Below, one piece after another: positions 5,560 through 12,781 of a stretch of DNA of 12,795 bases. Numbering within the stretch: the first letter of the stretch is position 1; each line of letters opens with the position of its first letter. The stretch lies in contig JAWVYO010000070.1 of assembly GCA_033722675.1 (NCBI GenBank), positions 1 to 12,795 on the forward strand, in the 5' to 3' direction. The notes below the pieces were generated by a model, which was not told the DNA's origin, made no database searches, and saw nothing but the letters and a program-made list of their open reading frames with translations. This DNA is from DATHYU01 sp033722675. GTDB lineage: Bacteria > Actinomycetota > Acidimicrobiia > Spongiisociales > UBA11373. The position numbers were made by a program, and so were the translations under genes.

Positions 5560-6867
5560 GTGTTGATCCCCCGCCCAGTGATCACCGATCTCGGCTCCCG
5601 CCTCCGATCCGGCGGCGCCGGCCTGCGGGTGGCCGTCGCCGACATCGACGTCGATCCCCTCGACCTCGTCCGTGCCGGCGCGCACGCCTTCGGATCGGCC
5701 GCGGCGTTCCTGAGCCCCGACGGGACCTCCGTCGGGGGCCTGGGTGTCGCCTGGGAGACCGTCGCCTCGGGACCCGATCGGCTCACCCGGCTCGACGCCG
5801 CCGTGGCCGGCCTGCCGCGCGACGCCGTGGTCCTGACCGGGGCGGCGTTCTCCGACGACGGTCCCCGAGACGAGGCGTGGGAGGGGTTCCCGCCTGCGGT
5901 CGCCGTCGTCCCCCAGATCTCCGTCGTGCGTGTCGGAGGGCGTTCCCGGATCGTCGTGGCCGTCCCCGCCGGGGGCAATCCGACCATGGTCCTCGCGGCA
6001 CTCACCTCCTTGCGACCCGTCCGCCCGGCTCCGACGACGCCCTCCCCGGGGCTGACGGTCGAGGCGGAGCCCGAGATCGACGTCTGGCGCGACGAGGTGG
6101 CCGACGCGGTCGCAGCGATCCGCGGCGGAGCCATGGACAAGGTGGTCCTCGCCCGATCGCTGCGGGTCCGAACGGCCCGGCCGGTGGATCCCCTGGCGAT
6201 CGCGGCGGGGCTGCGCGACCGGTACCCCGGATGCCGGGTGTTCCTGTGGCGGCGCGGCGAGGCGGCGTTCGTCGGCGCCAGCCCCGAGCTCCTCGTGCTC
6301 CGGGAGGGTGATCGATTCGAGACCCGCCCGCTCGCCGGCTCGGCTGGACGGGGCGACGATCCCGACGAGGATCGGCGCCTCGGGGACCGCCTGCTGTCCA
6401 GCGCGAAGGACCTCGAGGAGCACCGGTTGGTGGTGGAGGACGTCGTCGGCAGGCTGCGGCCGCTCGCCGCCTCGCTCGACCGACCGGCCCATCCGTCGCT
6501 CGAGCGGTTCTCGACCGTGCAGCACCTCGCCACCCCGATCGTCGGGGCCACCGACGCCCGTGCCCTGGAACTCGCGGCGGCCGTCCATCCCACGCCCGCC
6601 GTCGCCGGATCGCCGCGGTCCGAGGCACTCGCGTTCATCGACAAGGTCGAGGGCCTGGACCGGGGCTGGTACGCCGGGGCGGTCGGATGGATCGATCCGG
6701 CCGGCGACGGGGAACTGGCTCTGGCGTTGCGCTGTGCCCTCGTCCGCAACGGCGAGGCCGTGCTCTACGCCGGGAACGGGATCGTCGCCGACTCCGATCC
6801 GCAACGCGAGGTCGAGGAGACGCGTCTCAAGCTGCGGCCGATGCTCGAACTGCTCGCGGGCGACTGA
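5560..6867 (+). CDS. menF: Isochorismate synthase (MenF)
   Basis: 435 aa. Converts chorismate to isochorismate, the entry to menaquinone synthesis; cytosolic and Mg2+-dependent. The C-terminal chorismate-utilising domain (about 170-432) is typical: AMDKVVLARS with the conserved Lys194 (general base), VFLWRRGEAAFVGASPELL (227-245), TRPLAGSAGRG (255-264), LEEHRLVVEDV (285-295), STVQHLATPIVG (318-329), HPTPAVAGSPR (343-353), GWYAGAVGWID (369-379) and YAGNGIVADSDPQREVEETR (403-422). The N-terminal half is variable, as in the family. Start: GTG at 5560, with TTG one codon later as an alternative; the TAGCAT box seven bases upstream favours GTG. EntC/DhbC-type synthases feeding siderophores share this fold, but menD, menA, menB and menE nearby make the menaquinone role the best call. 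Its TGA abuts the menD stop directly. Confidence 0.95.
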   Translation: MLIPRPVITDLGSRLRSGGAGLRVAVADIDVDPLDLVRAGAHAFGSAAAFLSPDGTSVGGLGVAWETVASGPDRLTRLDAAVAGLPRDAVVLTGAAFSDDGPRDEAWEGFPPAVAVVPQISVVRVGGRSRIVVAVPAGGNPTMVLAALTSLRPVRPAPTTPSPGLTVEAEPEIDVWRDEVADAVAAIRGGAMDKVVLARSLRVRTARPVDPLAIAAGLRDRYPGCRVFLWRRGEAAFVGASPELLVLREGDRFETRPLAGSAGRGDDPDEDRRLGDRLLSSAKDLEEHRLVVEDVVGRLRPLAASLDRPAHPSLERFSTVQHLATPIVGATDARALELAAAVHPTPAVAGSPRSEALAFIDKVEGLDRGWYAGAVGWIDPAGDGELALALRCALVRNGEAVLYAGNGIVADSDPQREVEETRLKLRPMLELLAGD

Positions 6868-6870
6868 TCA
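6865..6870. other. Abutting convergent stop codons (TGATCA)
   Basis: menF (plus) ends with TGA at 6865-6867 and menD (minus) ends with TGA read from 6870-6868. Together they form the palindrome TGATCA. There is no intergenic DNA, so any transcription terminator must lie inside the opposing coding sequence. Confidence 0.9.
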
Positions 6871-8556
6871 GCCGTCCAGCGCGGCGTGGACCGCCCGCCG
6901 CACCCGGCGGTGGAGATCGCGTTCCTCCGCACGGTCGGTGTGGACCTCCAGCACGGTCACTCCGTGCGGACGCTCCCGGAGACGGGCGGCCAGGTCGTCG
7001 GCGTCGTCGACGGTGGCCGCCTCGGCGCCGAGGGCGCGGGCGACGGGGGCGAACGCCAGCCCGTGGGGCGTGCCGAAGTGGCGCTCGAAGACCTCCGGGT
7101 GGTCGATCTGGGGGAGGTAGTGGAAGATGCCGCCGCCGTCGTTGTTCACGACGACGATCGTGAGGTCGGCGCCGAGCCTCGCCGCCGCGGCGATGGCGGT
7201 GAGGTCGTGCAGGGTGCTCAGGTCGCCGGCCAGGGCGTAGGTCGGCGCCGCGGGCGCGACGACGGCCGAGCCGGTCGCCGCCGACAGCAGGCCATCGATG
7301 CCGTTCGCGCCACGGTGGCCGAAGTAGCGGAGCGGGTCGCCGCGCGTCACGCCGAAGGTGTCGACGTCGCGGATCGGCATCGACGACGCGATCCATGCGT
7401 GCGACCCGGCCGGCGGGACGGAGGAGACCGTCCTGGCGACGACCGGTTCGGACAGGTGCCCGGACGTTTCCAGGATCTCCTCCGCGGCGCTCCGAGCCGT
7501 CTCGTCGGCGGTGCACCACGACTCGACCCAGGCCTGCCCGCCGCCCTCCGCGTCGGCGAGCGCTCCCAGGGCGGCGACGGCGGGGGACCGGACGACGAGC
7601 GAGGCCGAGGCGAGCGGATCGCGCCAGCCGCCCGGGTCGACGAGCACCTGGGGGATCTCGGGGTGGTCCTCGAGCCAGCGCCAGAGCGGCTTCGAGGTGG
7701 GGAGGGCGCCGATCCGGAGCACGGCGTCGGGCGGGTGGCGGTCGAGGTGGCCGGCGGCGGCCAGCAGATCGCCCGTGGTGAGAATGCGGCTCCGGTCGTG
7801 GGGCCCGGCGCGCAGGCCCGACAGCGGGTCGGCGAGCACGGGGGCGTCGAGCGACCTGGCGGCGGCGGCCGCGGCTGGCGGGAGCTCGGGATCGTCGTCG
7901 GGTCCGCAGACGACGACCACGCGGCGGCCAGCGAGGACCGTCCGGAGGGCGCGGGCGGCGTCGGGGCCGAGTGCCGGCTCCGCGTGATGGACCTCGGGCA
8001 CCGACGTCGGTGCGGGCGGGTCGCCGACGGGGACGAGCGGCTCCCGGAACCGGCAGTTGAGGTGGACCGGACCCGGGGCCGGGCCGGTGGCCTCGGTGAC
8101 CAATCGGGCGCCGAGGGCGGTGATCGTCCGGTCGCCCACGGAGGCGTCGGGCGGCTCGAGGTCGTGGGACCATCGGGTCGCGGACCCGTACAGGCGGACC
8201 TGGTCGACGGTCTGGGGCGCCCCCACGTCGGCGAGTTCGGCGGGCCGGTCGGCGGTGAGCACGATCATCGGGACGCGGGAGGCCGATGCCTCGACGACGG
8301 CCGGGTGGTACTCGGCGGCCGCGGTCCCCGACGTGCACGTGACGACGACGGGCCTGCCGGTGACCCGGGCGATGCCGATGGCCAGGAAGCCGGCCGAGCG
8401 TTCGTCGTGCATCGACAGGTCGGTGATCTCGGGCTCGGCCGCGAGCGCCATCGCCAGGGGCGTGTTGCGCGATCCCGGAGCGACGACGGCGTGCCGGATG
8501 CCGCTCTCGGCGAGGGAGCGGACCAGGAGGGTTGCGAAACGGAGGTTGCGGTCGAT
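6868..8556 (-). CDS. menD: SEPHCHC synthase (MenD), probable non-standard start
   Basis: About 562 aa if it starts at ATC 8556-8554. Thiamine-diphosphate enzyme that joins 2-oxoglutarate and isochorismate to SEPHCHC. Visible motifs: RFATLLVRSLAESGIRHAVV (6-25), APGSRNTP with Ser29-Arg30 (matching E. coli MenD Ser32-Arg33), HDERSAGF with Glu52 (the ThDP-activating Glu), SGTAAAEYHPAVVEA (76-90), SSMPIRDVD (391-399), GDLSTLHDL (444-452) and the ThDP/metal motif NNDGGGIF (471-478). Normal length is about 550-580 aa. The first ATG in this frame (8451) would delete the Ser-Arg motif, so the start must lie upstream. However, between an in-frame TAG (8568-8566) and 8451 there is no ATG, GTG or TTG, only ATC (8556) and CTG (8526). 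A TAGCCT box six bases before the ATC suggests a leaderless ATC start; a base error is the alternative. Last gene of the menB-menA-azlCD-menD series. Confidence 0.92.
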   Translation of the reverse strand: MDRNLRFATLLVRSLAESGIRHAVVAPGSRNTPLAMALAAEPEITDLSMHDERSAGFLAIGIARVTGRPVVVTCTSGTAAAEYHPAVVEASASRVPMIVLTADRPAELADVGAPQTVDQVRLYGSATRWSHDLEPPDASVGDRTITALGARLVTEATGPAPGPVHLNCRFREPLVPVGDPPAPTSVPEVHHAEPALGPDAARALRTVLAGRRVVVVCGPDDDPELPPAAAAAARSLDAPVLADPLSGLRAGPHDRSRILTTGDLLAAAGHLDRHPPDAVLRIGALPTSKPLWRWLEDHPEIPQVLVDPGGWRDPLASASLVVRSPAVAALGALADAEGGGQAWVESWCTADETARSAAEEILETSGHLSEPVVARTVSSVPPAGSHAWIASSMPIRDVDTFGVTRGDPLRYFGHRGANGIDGLLSAATGSAVVAPAAPTYALAGDLSTLHDLTAIAAAARLGADLTIVVVNNDGGGIFHYLPQIDHPEVFERHFGTPHGLAFAPVARALGAEAATVDDADDLAARLRERPHGVTVLEVHTDRAEERDLHRRVRRAVHAALDG

Positions 8557-8562
8557 GGGCGG

Positions 8563-8568
8563 AGGCTA
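8563..8568 (-). promoter_or_regulatory. Candidate -10 box for menD
   Basis: TAGCCT on the minus strand, six bases before the ATC at 8556. Its TAG is also the in-frame stop that limits how far upstream the menD frame can reach. It suggests menD can be transcribed from its own leaderless promoter in the 117-base gap after azlD. The rest of that gap (8569-8673) holds no gene I can support. Confidence 0.4.
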
Positions 8569-8673
8569 CTGCGGGACGGTGGGCGGAGGTCCGCGGCCGA
8601 CCCGTCGACGACCACCCGGCCACGGGACACGACGAGGAGCCGAGGGTGGTCGTCCGTCGCGGTCGGGTTCGCT

Positions 8674-8988
8674 TCAGGCGGCAGTGTCGAGCAGCCAGAG
8701 GGCGAGGAGGCCGGCGGCGGTGGTGGCGGCGATGTTCTTCGTCCTCCAGGCGACGAGGGCGGCGATCCCGCCGGCGACGAGGCGGAGGTTGCCCGGACCG
8801 AGATCGATCACGCCCTCCGGACGCACGAGCGCCGGGGCGATGAGGGCGCCGAGCACGGCCGGGGCGATGAATCGCAGCGGGCGCTCGATCGCCGGAGGGA
8901 CGGGGCGGGTGCCGAGCGCGCCGATGAACGACAGGCGCAACCCGTACGTGCCGACCCCGATGGCGACCACGATCGCGAGATCGGTCAC
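8674..8988 (-). CDS. azlD: AzlD family branched-chain amino-acid exporter small subunit
   Basis: 104 aa from GTG at 8988, which overlaps the azlC stop (GTGA). Four hydrophobic stretches are visible: LAIVVAIGVGTYGLRLSFI (4-22), RFIAPAVLGALIAPALV, LRLVAGGIAALVAW and IAATTAAGLLALWLL. Size and pattern fit AzlD/BrnE, the small partner of AzlC/BrnF. In Corynebacterium BrnFE exports isoleucine, leucine, valine and methionine. The tight pairing with azlC supports the call. The substrate in this organism is not shown. Its stop is followed by a 117-base gap before menD. Confidence 0.88.
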   Translation of the reverse strand: MTDLAIVVAIGVGTYGLRLSFIGALGTRPVPPAIERPLRFIAPAVLGALIAPALVRPEGVIDLGPGNLRLVAGGIAALVAWRTKNIAATTAAGLLALWLLDTAA

Positions 8989-9677
8989 GGACGCCCCCGG
9001 TCGAGGATCACGCCGGTGAGCACGCCGGCGAGGGTGGCCGCGACGAGTCCGAGGTTCCAGGCGAGGGGCGCAGCGACGACCGCCGTCGCGCCGGCGACGA
9101 GCGTCGCCGCCAGCGCCGGCCGATCGCGCACCGCGCCCGGCATGAGGCCGAGGAACACGAGGGGAACGGCGAAGTCGAGATTCCACGAAGCAGGGACTGC
9201 GGCGCCCACGAGGACGCCGACGGCGGATGCCGCCTGCCAGGCGATCCACAGGGTCAGGGCCACCCCGAGCGCGTACCAGCGCCGCCCGACCGGATCGATG
9301 AGGCGCTCGTAGCGAATCGACGCCAGCACGAACAGATGATCGGTGAGGCCGTACGCGAGGAGGAGACGCCAGCGAAGGGGGAAGTCCCCGAAGGCGCCGG
9401 CGAGCCCGGCGCTGTACATGAGGTGGCGGGAGTTGATGACGAGTGCCGTGGCGATGACGACGAGGGCGGTGGAGCCCTGGTCGACGAGTTGGATGGTGGC
9501 GATCTGGGCTGCGCCGGCGAAGACGATGGGTGAGCTGAGGAAGCCCACGAGACCGCCGATCTCGGTGGCGGCCGCCGTCGCGCCGACGATGAGGCCGAAG
9601 GGCGCGACCCCGAGGAGGACCGGGAGGGCGGCGCGGACGCCGTCGAGGGCTGCGGTCCGGGCTGACGACGCTGGCAT
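8985..9677 (-). CDS. azlC: AzlC family branched-chain amino-acid exporter large subunit
   Basis: 230 aa from ATG at 9677. The open frame extends further upstream but overlaps menA and becomes Arg-rich, so this ATG is preferred. Family signatures: LPVLLGVAPFGLIVGATAA near the N-terminus, SSPIVFAGAAQIATIQLV, INSRHLMYSAGLAGAFGDFP, LTDHLFVLA, and several hydrophobic helices to the C-terminus. AzlC with AzlD forms a membrane exporter for branched-chain amino acids. The gene starts 26 bases after the menA stop. A TACGCT box (9692-9687) nine bases before the ATG could give azlCD a promoter of its own, though co-transcription with menBA is as likely. The function has no known tie to menaquinone synthesis. 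Confidence 0.9.
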   Translation of the reverse strand: MPASSARTAALDGVRAALPVLLGVAPFGLIVGATAAATEIGGLVGFLSSPIVFAGAAQIATIQLVDQGSTALVVIATALVINSRHLMYSAGLAGAFGDFPLRWRLLLAYGLTDHLFVLASIRYERLIDPVGRRWYALGVALTLWIAWQAASAVGVLVGAAVPASWNLDFAVPLVFLGLMPGAVRDRPALAATLVAGATAVVAAPLAWNLGLVAATLAGVLTGVILDRGRP

Positions 9678-9703
9678 GGATCCGGGAGCGTACCGAGGGC
9701 GAC

Positions 9704-10582
9704 TCAGAGCGCGGCGCCGAGGCCGACCAGCGCCCCGAGGACGGCGTGCGCTCGCGCGTTGCCCACGAGCGCCCCGACGAGCGCCGGCCCCGTCGTGTCG
9801 GTCGTCACCGTCCGCACGGGTCCGATCGCCAGCGGCAGGGCGACGAGCCCGAGGAGGGTGCCGCGGGGCATCCATCCGACGCCCGCGAAGAGCGCCAGGA
9901 CGGCGAAGGCACCGAGGACCAGCACGGCGTAGACGATCTCGGTCCTCCGCCGGCCGAGGAGCACGGCCAGGGTGCGCTTGCCGGCCCGGCGATCGGTGTC
10001 GAGGTCACGCACGTTGTTGGCCACGAGGATCGCCGTCACGAGGAAGCCGATGGGGACGGAGGCGAGCCAGGCGTCGAGGGGAGCGCTCCCGTCGTGGACG
10101 AACCGCGAGCCGACGGTGGCGACGACGCCGAAGAAGACGAACACGAAGGCCTCGCCCAGGCCCCGGTAGCCGTAGGGGACGGGCCCGCCGGTGTAGCCCA
10201 GGGCGGCCAGGATCGAGGCCACCCCGATGACGACGATCCACGGGCCGGCGATCCACGCGAGGTAGGCGCCCCCGGCGATGGCGAGGCCGAACACCACGGC
10301 GACGCCCCTCCACATCGCCCGGGGGTCGATGAGCCCCGTGGCCACGGCGCGGGGCGGACCGAGCCGATCGGGGGTGTCGGCGCCGCGTGCGGCGTCCGAC
10401 GCGTCGTTGGCGAAGTTGACCCCGACGTTGAGGAGCACGGCCGTGACCAGCGTCACCACGAAGGCGTCCCAGCGGAACGCCCCGTCGTCGACGGCGAGGC
10501 CCGCCCCGGCGAGGACCGGGGAGACGGCTGCGAGCAGTGTGGGCGGTCGCGCGGCGAGGACCCACGCCCGCCAGGAGGTCAC
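9704..10582 (-). CDS. menA: 1,4-dihydroxy-2-naphthoate polyprenyltransferase (MenA)
   Basis: 292 aa from GTG at 10582, which overlaps the menB stop as GTGA. MenA is an integral membrane UbiA-family enzyme that attaches a polyprenyl chain to 1,4-dihydroxy-2-naphthoate to give demethylmenaquinone. The start WRAWVLAARPPTLLAAVSPV is typical of MenA. The first Asp-rich motif is NFANDASDAARGAD (Asn56, Asp60, Asp63) and the second is NNVRDLDTDRRAGKRTLAV (Asp193, Asp197); both bind the Mg2+-diphosphate. GYTGGPVPYGYRGLGEAFVF (129-148) is the characteristic MenA loop. Eight or nine hydrophobic segments are expected, and length is normal for the family. Translational coupling to menB supports the pathway assignment. 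Confidence 0.96.
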   Translation of the reverse strand: MTSWRAWVLAARPPTLLAAVSPVLAGAGLAVDDGAFRWDAFVVTLVTAVLLNVGVNFANDASDAARGADTPDRLGPPRAVATGLIDPRAMWRGVAVVFGLAIAGGAYLAWIAGPWIVVIGVASILAALGYTGGPVPYGYRGLGEAFVFVFFGVVATVGSRFVHDGSAPLDAWLASVPIGFLVTAILVANNVRDLDTDRRAGKRTLAVLLGRRRTEIVYAVLVLGAFAVLALFAGVGWMPRGTLLGLVALPLAIGPVRTVTTDTTGPALVGALVGNARAHAVLGALVGLGAAL

Positions 10583-11397
10583 GGGAGCCGGGGGTACTCG
10601 CTGAAGCGCGGGGCGCGCTTCTCGTTGAAGGCGTTGCGGCCCTCCTGGGCCTCCTCGCTCATGTAGAAGAGGAGGGTGGCGTCGCCGGCGAGCTGCTGCT
10701 GGCCGGCGAGCCCGTCGGAGGCGGCGTTGATGGCCGCCTTCATGAGCCGGATCGCCAGCGGCGACTTCTCGAGGATCTCCTTCGCCCACTGGACGGTGAC
10801 GTCCTCGACCTCGGCGAGGGGCGCCACGGCGTTCACCATCCCCATCTCGTAGGCCTCCTGCGCGGAGTACTGCCGGCAGAGGTACCAGATCTCCCGGGCA
10901 CGCTTGTCGCCCACCATGCGGGCGAGGAGGCCGGCGCCGTAGCCCCCGTCGAAGGACCCGACCTTCGGTCCGGTCTGTCCGAAGATCGCGTTGTCGGCGG
11001 CGATGGTGAGGTCGGAGACGAGGTGGAGGATGTGGCCCCCGCCGATGGCGTAGCCACGCACCATCGCGATGATCGGCTTCGGGAGCCGACGCATCTGGAT
11101 GTGGAGGTCGAGCACGTTGAGGCGCGGCGTTCCCCTCGGGTCGAGGTAACCGGCGTCGCCGCGGATCTTCTGGTCGCCGCCCGAACAGAACGCGAGGTCG
11201 CCCTCGCCGGTCAGGATGATCACGCCGATCCCCTCGTCGTTGCGGGCGCGTTCGAACGCGTCGGACAGCTCGAAGAGGGTGGTGGGTCGGAAGGCGTTGC
11301 GGACCTCCGGACGGTCGATCGTGATCTTTGCGATGCCTTCGGCGCTCTCGTAACGAATGTCTTCGTACTCGCCGGAGGCCTGCCAGGCGATGGGCAT
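10579..11397 (-). CDS. menB: 1,4-dihydroxy-2-naphthoyl-CoA synthase (MenB)
   Basis: 272 aa from ATG at 11397; GGAG lies seven bases upstream, and longer readings would run into the divergent menE gene. MenB closes the second ring of the naphthoate from OSB-CoA in a Dieckmann-type reaction. It is a crotonase-fold enzyme: FCSGGDQKIRGDAGY (70-84), the oxyanion glycines in GYAIGGGH (115-122), GQTGPKVGSFDGGYGAG (140-156), REIWYLCRQY (168-177), and the C-terminal block EEAQEGRNAFNEKRAPRFSE (248-267), which is diagnostic of MenB. Gln141, Gly143 and Trp171 match the bicarbonate-binding residues of E. coli MenB (Gln154, Gly156, Trp184), so this is the bicarbonate-dependent type I. M. tuberculosis MenB has Asp at the Gly position (type II; comparison from memory). 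First gene of the minus-strand men series. Confidence 0.97.
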   Translation of the reverse strand: MPIAWQASGEYEDIRYESAEGIAKITIDRPEVRNAFRPTTLFELSDAFERARNDEGIGVIILTGEGDLAFCSGGDQKIRGDAGYLDPRGTPRLNVLDLHIQMRRLPKPIIAMVRGYAIGGGHILHLVSDLTIAADNAIFGQTGPKVGSFDGGYGAGLLARMVGDKRAREIWYLCRQYSAQEAYEMGMVNAVAPLAEVEDVTVQWAKEILEKSPLAIRLMKAAINAASDGLAGQQQLAGDATLLFYMSEEAQEGRNAFNEKRAPRFSEYPRLP

Positions 11398-11440
11398 GGT
11401 TCGACTCCGTGGACGGCTGCGGGACGCCGATATCGTACCG
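11398..11440. promoter_or_regulatory. Bidirectional menB/menE promoter region
   Basis: The 43-base gap separates the divergent menB and menE starts. TACGAT on the minus strand (11437-11432) is a good TANNNT -10 for menB, giving a leader of about 28 bases that carries the GGAG ribosome site. The overlapping TATCGT on the plus strand (11431-11436) could serve menE, but it is only four bases from the ATG, too close for a normal leaderless start. If both are used, the two promoters exclude each other physically. Confidence 0.45.
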
Positions 11441-12781
11441 ATGCCCGATATCCACCCGGAGTGGCGCATCGTGGACTGGCTTCGCACCGCCGCCGACCGG
11501 CGGCCCGACCACCCGGCGCTGGTGACGTCCCGGCGCACCGTCACCTACGCCGAGCTCGATCGCGCCGCCGACGGCGTCGCCGCCGTCGTGGAGGCCGGGG
11601 TCGGAGCGACGGCCGTCGCCGTCTGGGGCTCGTCCGATCCCGGGACGGTGGCCGCCCTCTGGGGGATCCCGCGGGCCGGCGCCGACTGCGTGGTGCTCCC
11701 GACCGGGATCCCGGCCGCCGAGGCGATGCGCCTGACCCGTTTCGCCGGCGCCCGGGGGCTCTGGGGCGGAGGCGAGGGGCCGGACGTCGATCGGCTCCTG
11801 GCCGTCGACCCCCCGGACCGGGTGGTGGCGGGTCCGCCCGACCCCGCCGCCGCCTATGTCCTCTTCACGTCCGGCTCGACGGGGTCGCGGCGGGGCGTGC
11901 GGCTGACCGGGGCGCACCTCGCGGCGTCGGCCGACGCCTCGGCCCGGCGTCTCGGCACGACGGAGGAGGATCGCTGGCTCGGCGTCCTCCCCCTCGGTCA
12001 CGTCGGCGGCCTGTCCATCCTGTGGCGCCAGGCGCGGGCGGCCGCCACCGTGGTGCTCCACGACGGCTTCGACGCACGCGAAGCCGCGGCCGCCCTCGCC
12101 CGGGACGTCTCGGTCGCCTCCGTCGTTCCGACGATGCTGCGGCGGATCCTCGACAGCCGACCAGGACCCTACGGGGGGCTGCGCGCCGTCCTCGTGGGGG
12201 GCGGGCCGGCCGACGCCGCCCTCGTCGCCGATGCCCGCGCCGCGGGGATCCCCGCCCTCCAGACGTACGGGATGACCGAGACGGCGTCGCAGATCTGCAC
12301 CGAGGATCCCGCCGGTCCGGGCGAGCCGGGCACCGCGGGCAGGCCGGTGCCGGGCGCGGAGGTCCGCATCGCCGGGGACCGGATCGAGGTCCGGGGCCCG
12401 ATGGTCTTCGACGGGTACCTCGGCGAGCCGTCGCGCGAGCCGGGTACCTGGTTCAGGACCGGCGACCGCGGCGAGATCGACGAGGACGGCCGGCTCCGGG
12501 TGCTCGGTCGGGCGGACCGCGTCGTCGTCAGCGGTGGCGAGAACGTCTCCGCCACGGCGGTCGAGCGGGCGCTGCTCGGTCTCCCCGGCGTGGAGGCGGC
12601 CCGGGTCTCGGGCGTGGAGGACCCCGAATGGGGGAGCGCCGTGGTCGCCTGGGTCGTCGCGCCCGGCGCCGACGCCGACGCCCTTCGCTACTATCTCCTA
12701 TCCGTGCTGGAGCCCGCCGTGGTCCCCATGCGCATCGAGGTGGTCGGCGAGCTCCGGGCTTCGTGGAATGACGCCGGGTAG
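11441..12781 (+). CDS. menE: o-Succinylbenzoate-CoA ligase (MenE), lacking the usual C-terminal lysine
   Basis: 446 aa from ATG at 11441; the frame is open further upstream but would overlap menB. MenE activates o-succinylbenzoate with ATP and CoA. ANL-superfamily motifs: P-loop LFTSGSTGSRRGV (141-153, with Arg-Arg where Pro-Lys is usual), LPLGHVGGLSILWR (183-196), VVPTMLRRIL (228-237), VGGGPAD (252-258), TYGMTETASQI (275-285), MVFDGYL (321-327), TWFRTGDRGEI (336-346) and GRADRVVVSGGENVSATAVE (356-375). The C-terminal domain ends PMRIEVVGELRASWNDAG. Homologues instead have a Pro-Arg-Thr-x-x-Gly-Lys stretch whose Lys catalyses adenylation. No Gly-Lys appears in any frame up to the window end, so a simple frameshift inside the window does not restore it. 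Acyl-CoA synthetases look similar, but the men context fixes the identity. Confidence 0.92.
   Translation: MPDIHPEWRIVDWLRTAADRRPDHPALVTSRRTVTYAELDRAADGVAAVVEAGVGATAVAVWGSSDPGTVAALWGIPRAGADCVVLPTGIPAAEAMRLTRFAGARGLWGGGEGPDVDRLLAVDPPDRVVAGPPDPAAAYVLFTSGSTGSRRGVRLTGAHLAASADASARRLGTTEEDRWLGVLPLGHVGGLSILWRQARAAATVVLHDGFDAREAAAALARDVSVASVVPTMLRRILDSRPGPYGGLRAVLVGGGPADAALVADARAAGIPALQTYGMTETASQICTEDPAGPGEPGTAGRPVPGAEVRIAGDRIEVRGPMVFDGYLGEPSREPGTWFRTGDRGEIDEDGRLRVLGRADRVVVSGGENVSATAVERALLGLPGVEAARVSGVEDPEWGSAVVAWVVAPGADADALRYYLLSVLEPAVVPMRIEVVGELRASWNDAG

Noticed and set aside
5095..6804. 569-codon minus-strand frame opposite the hydrolase and menF
   Set aside because: No recognisable domain, and it covers two well-supported genes on the other strand.
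8590..8673. Minus-strand stretch in the azlD-menD gap reading LLVVSRGRVVVDG, like the C-terminal end of an amidohydrolase
   Set aside because: Only about a dozen suggestive residues, no start and no further matching sequence; too short to call a pseudogene.
6886..9312. 808-codon plus-strand frame opposite menD, azlD and azlC
   Set aside because: Antisense shadow; composition-driven and without motifs.
10537..12771. 744-codon plus-strand frame overlapping menB and menE
   Set aside because: Arg/Gly-rich translation in the wrong frame for menE and antisense to menB; no motif.
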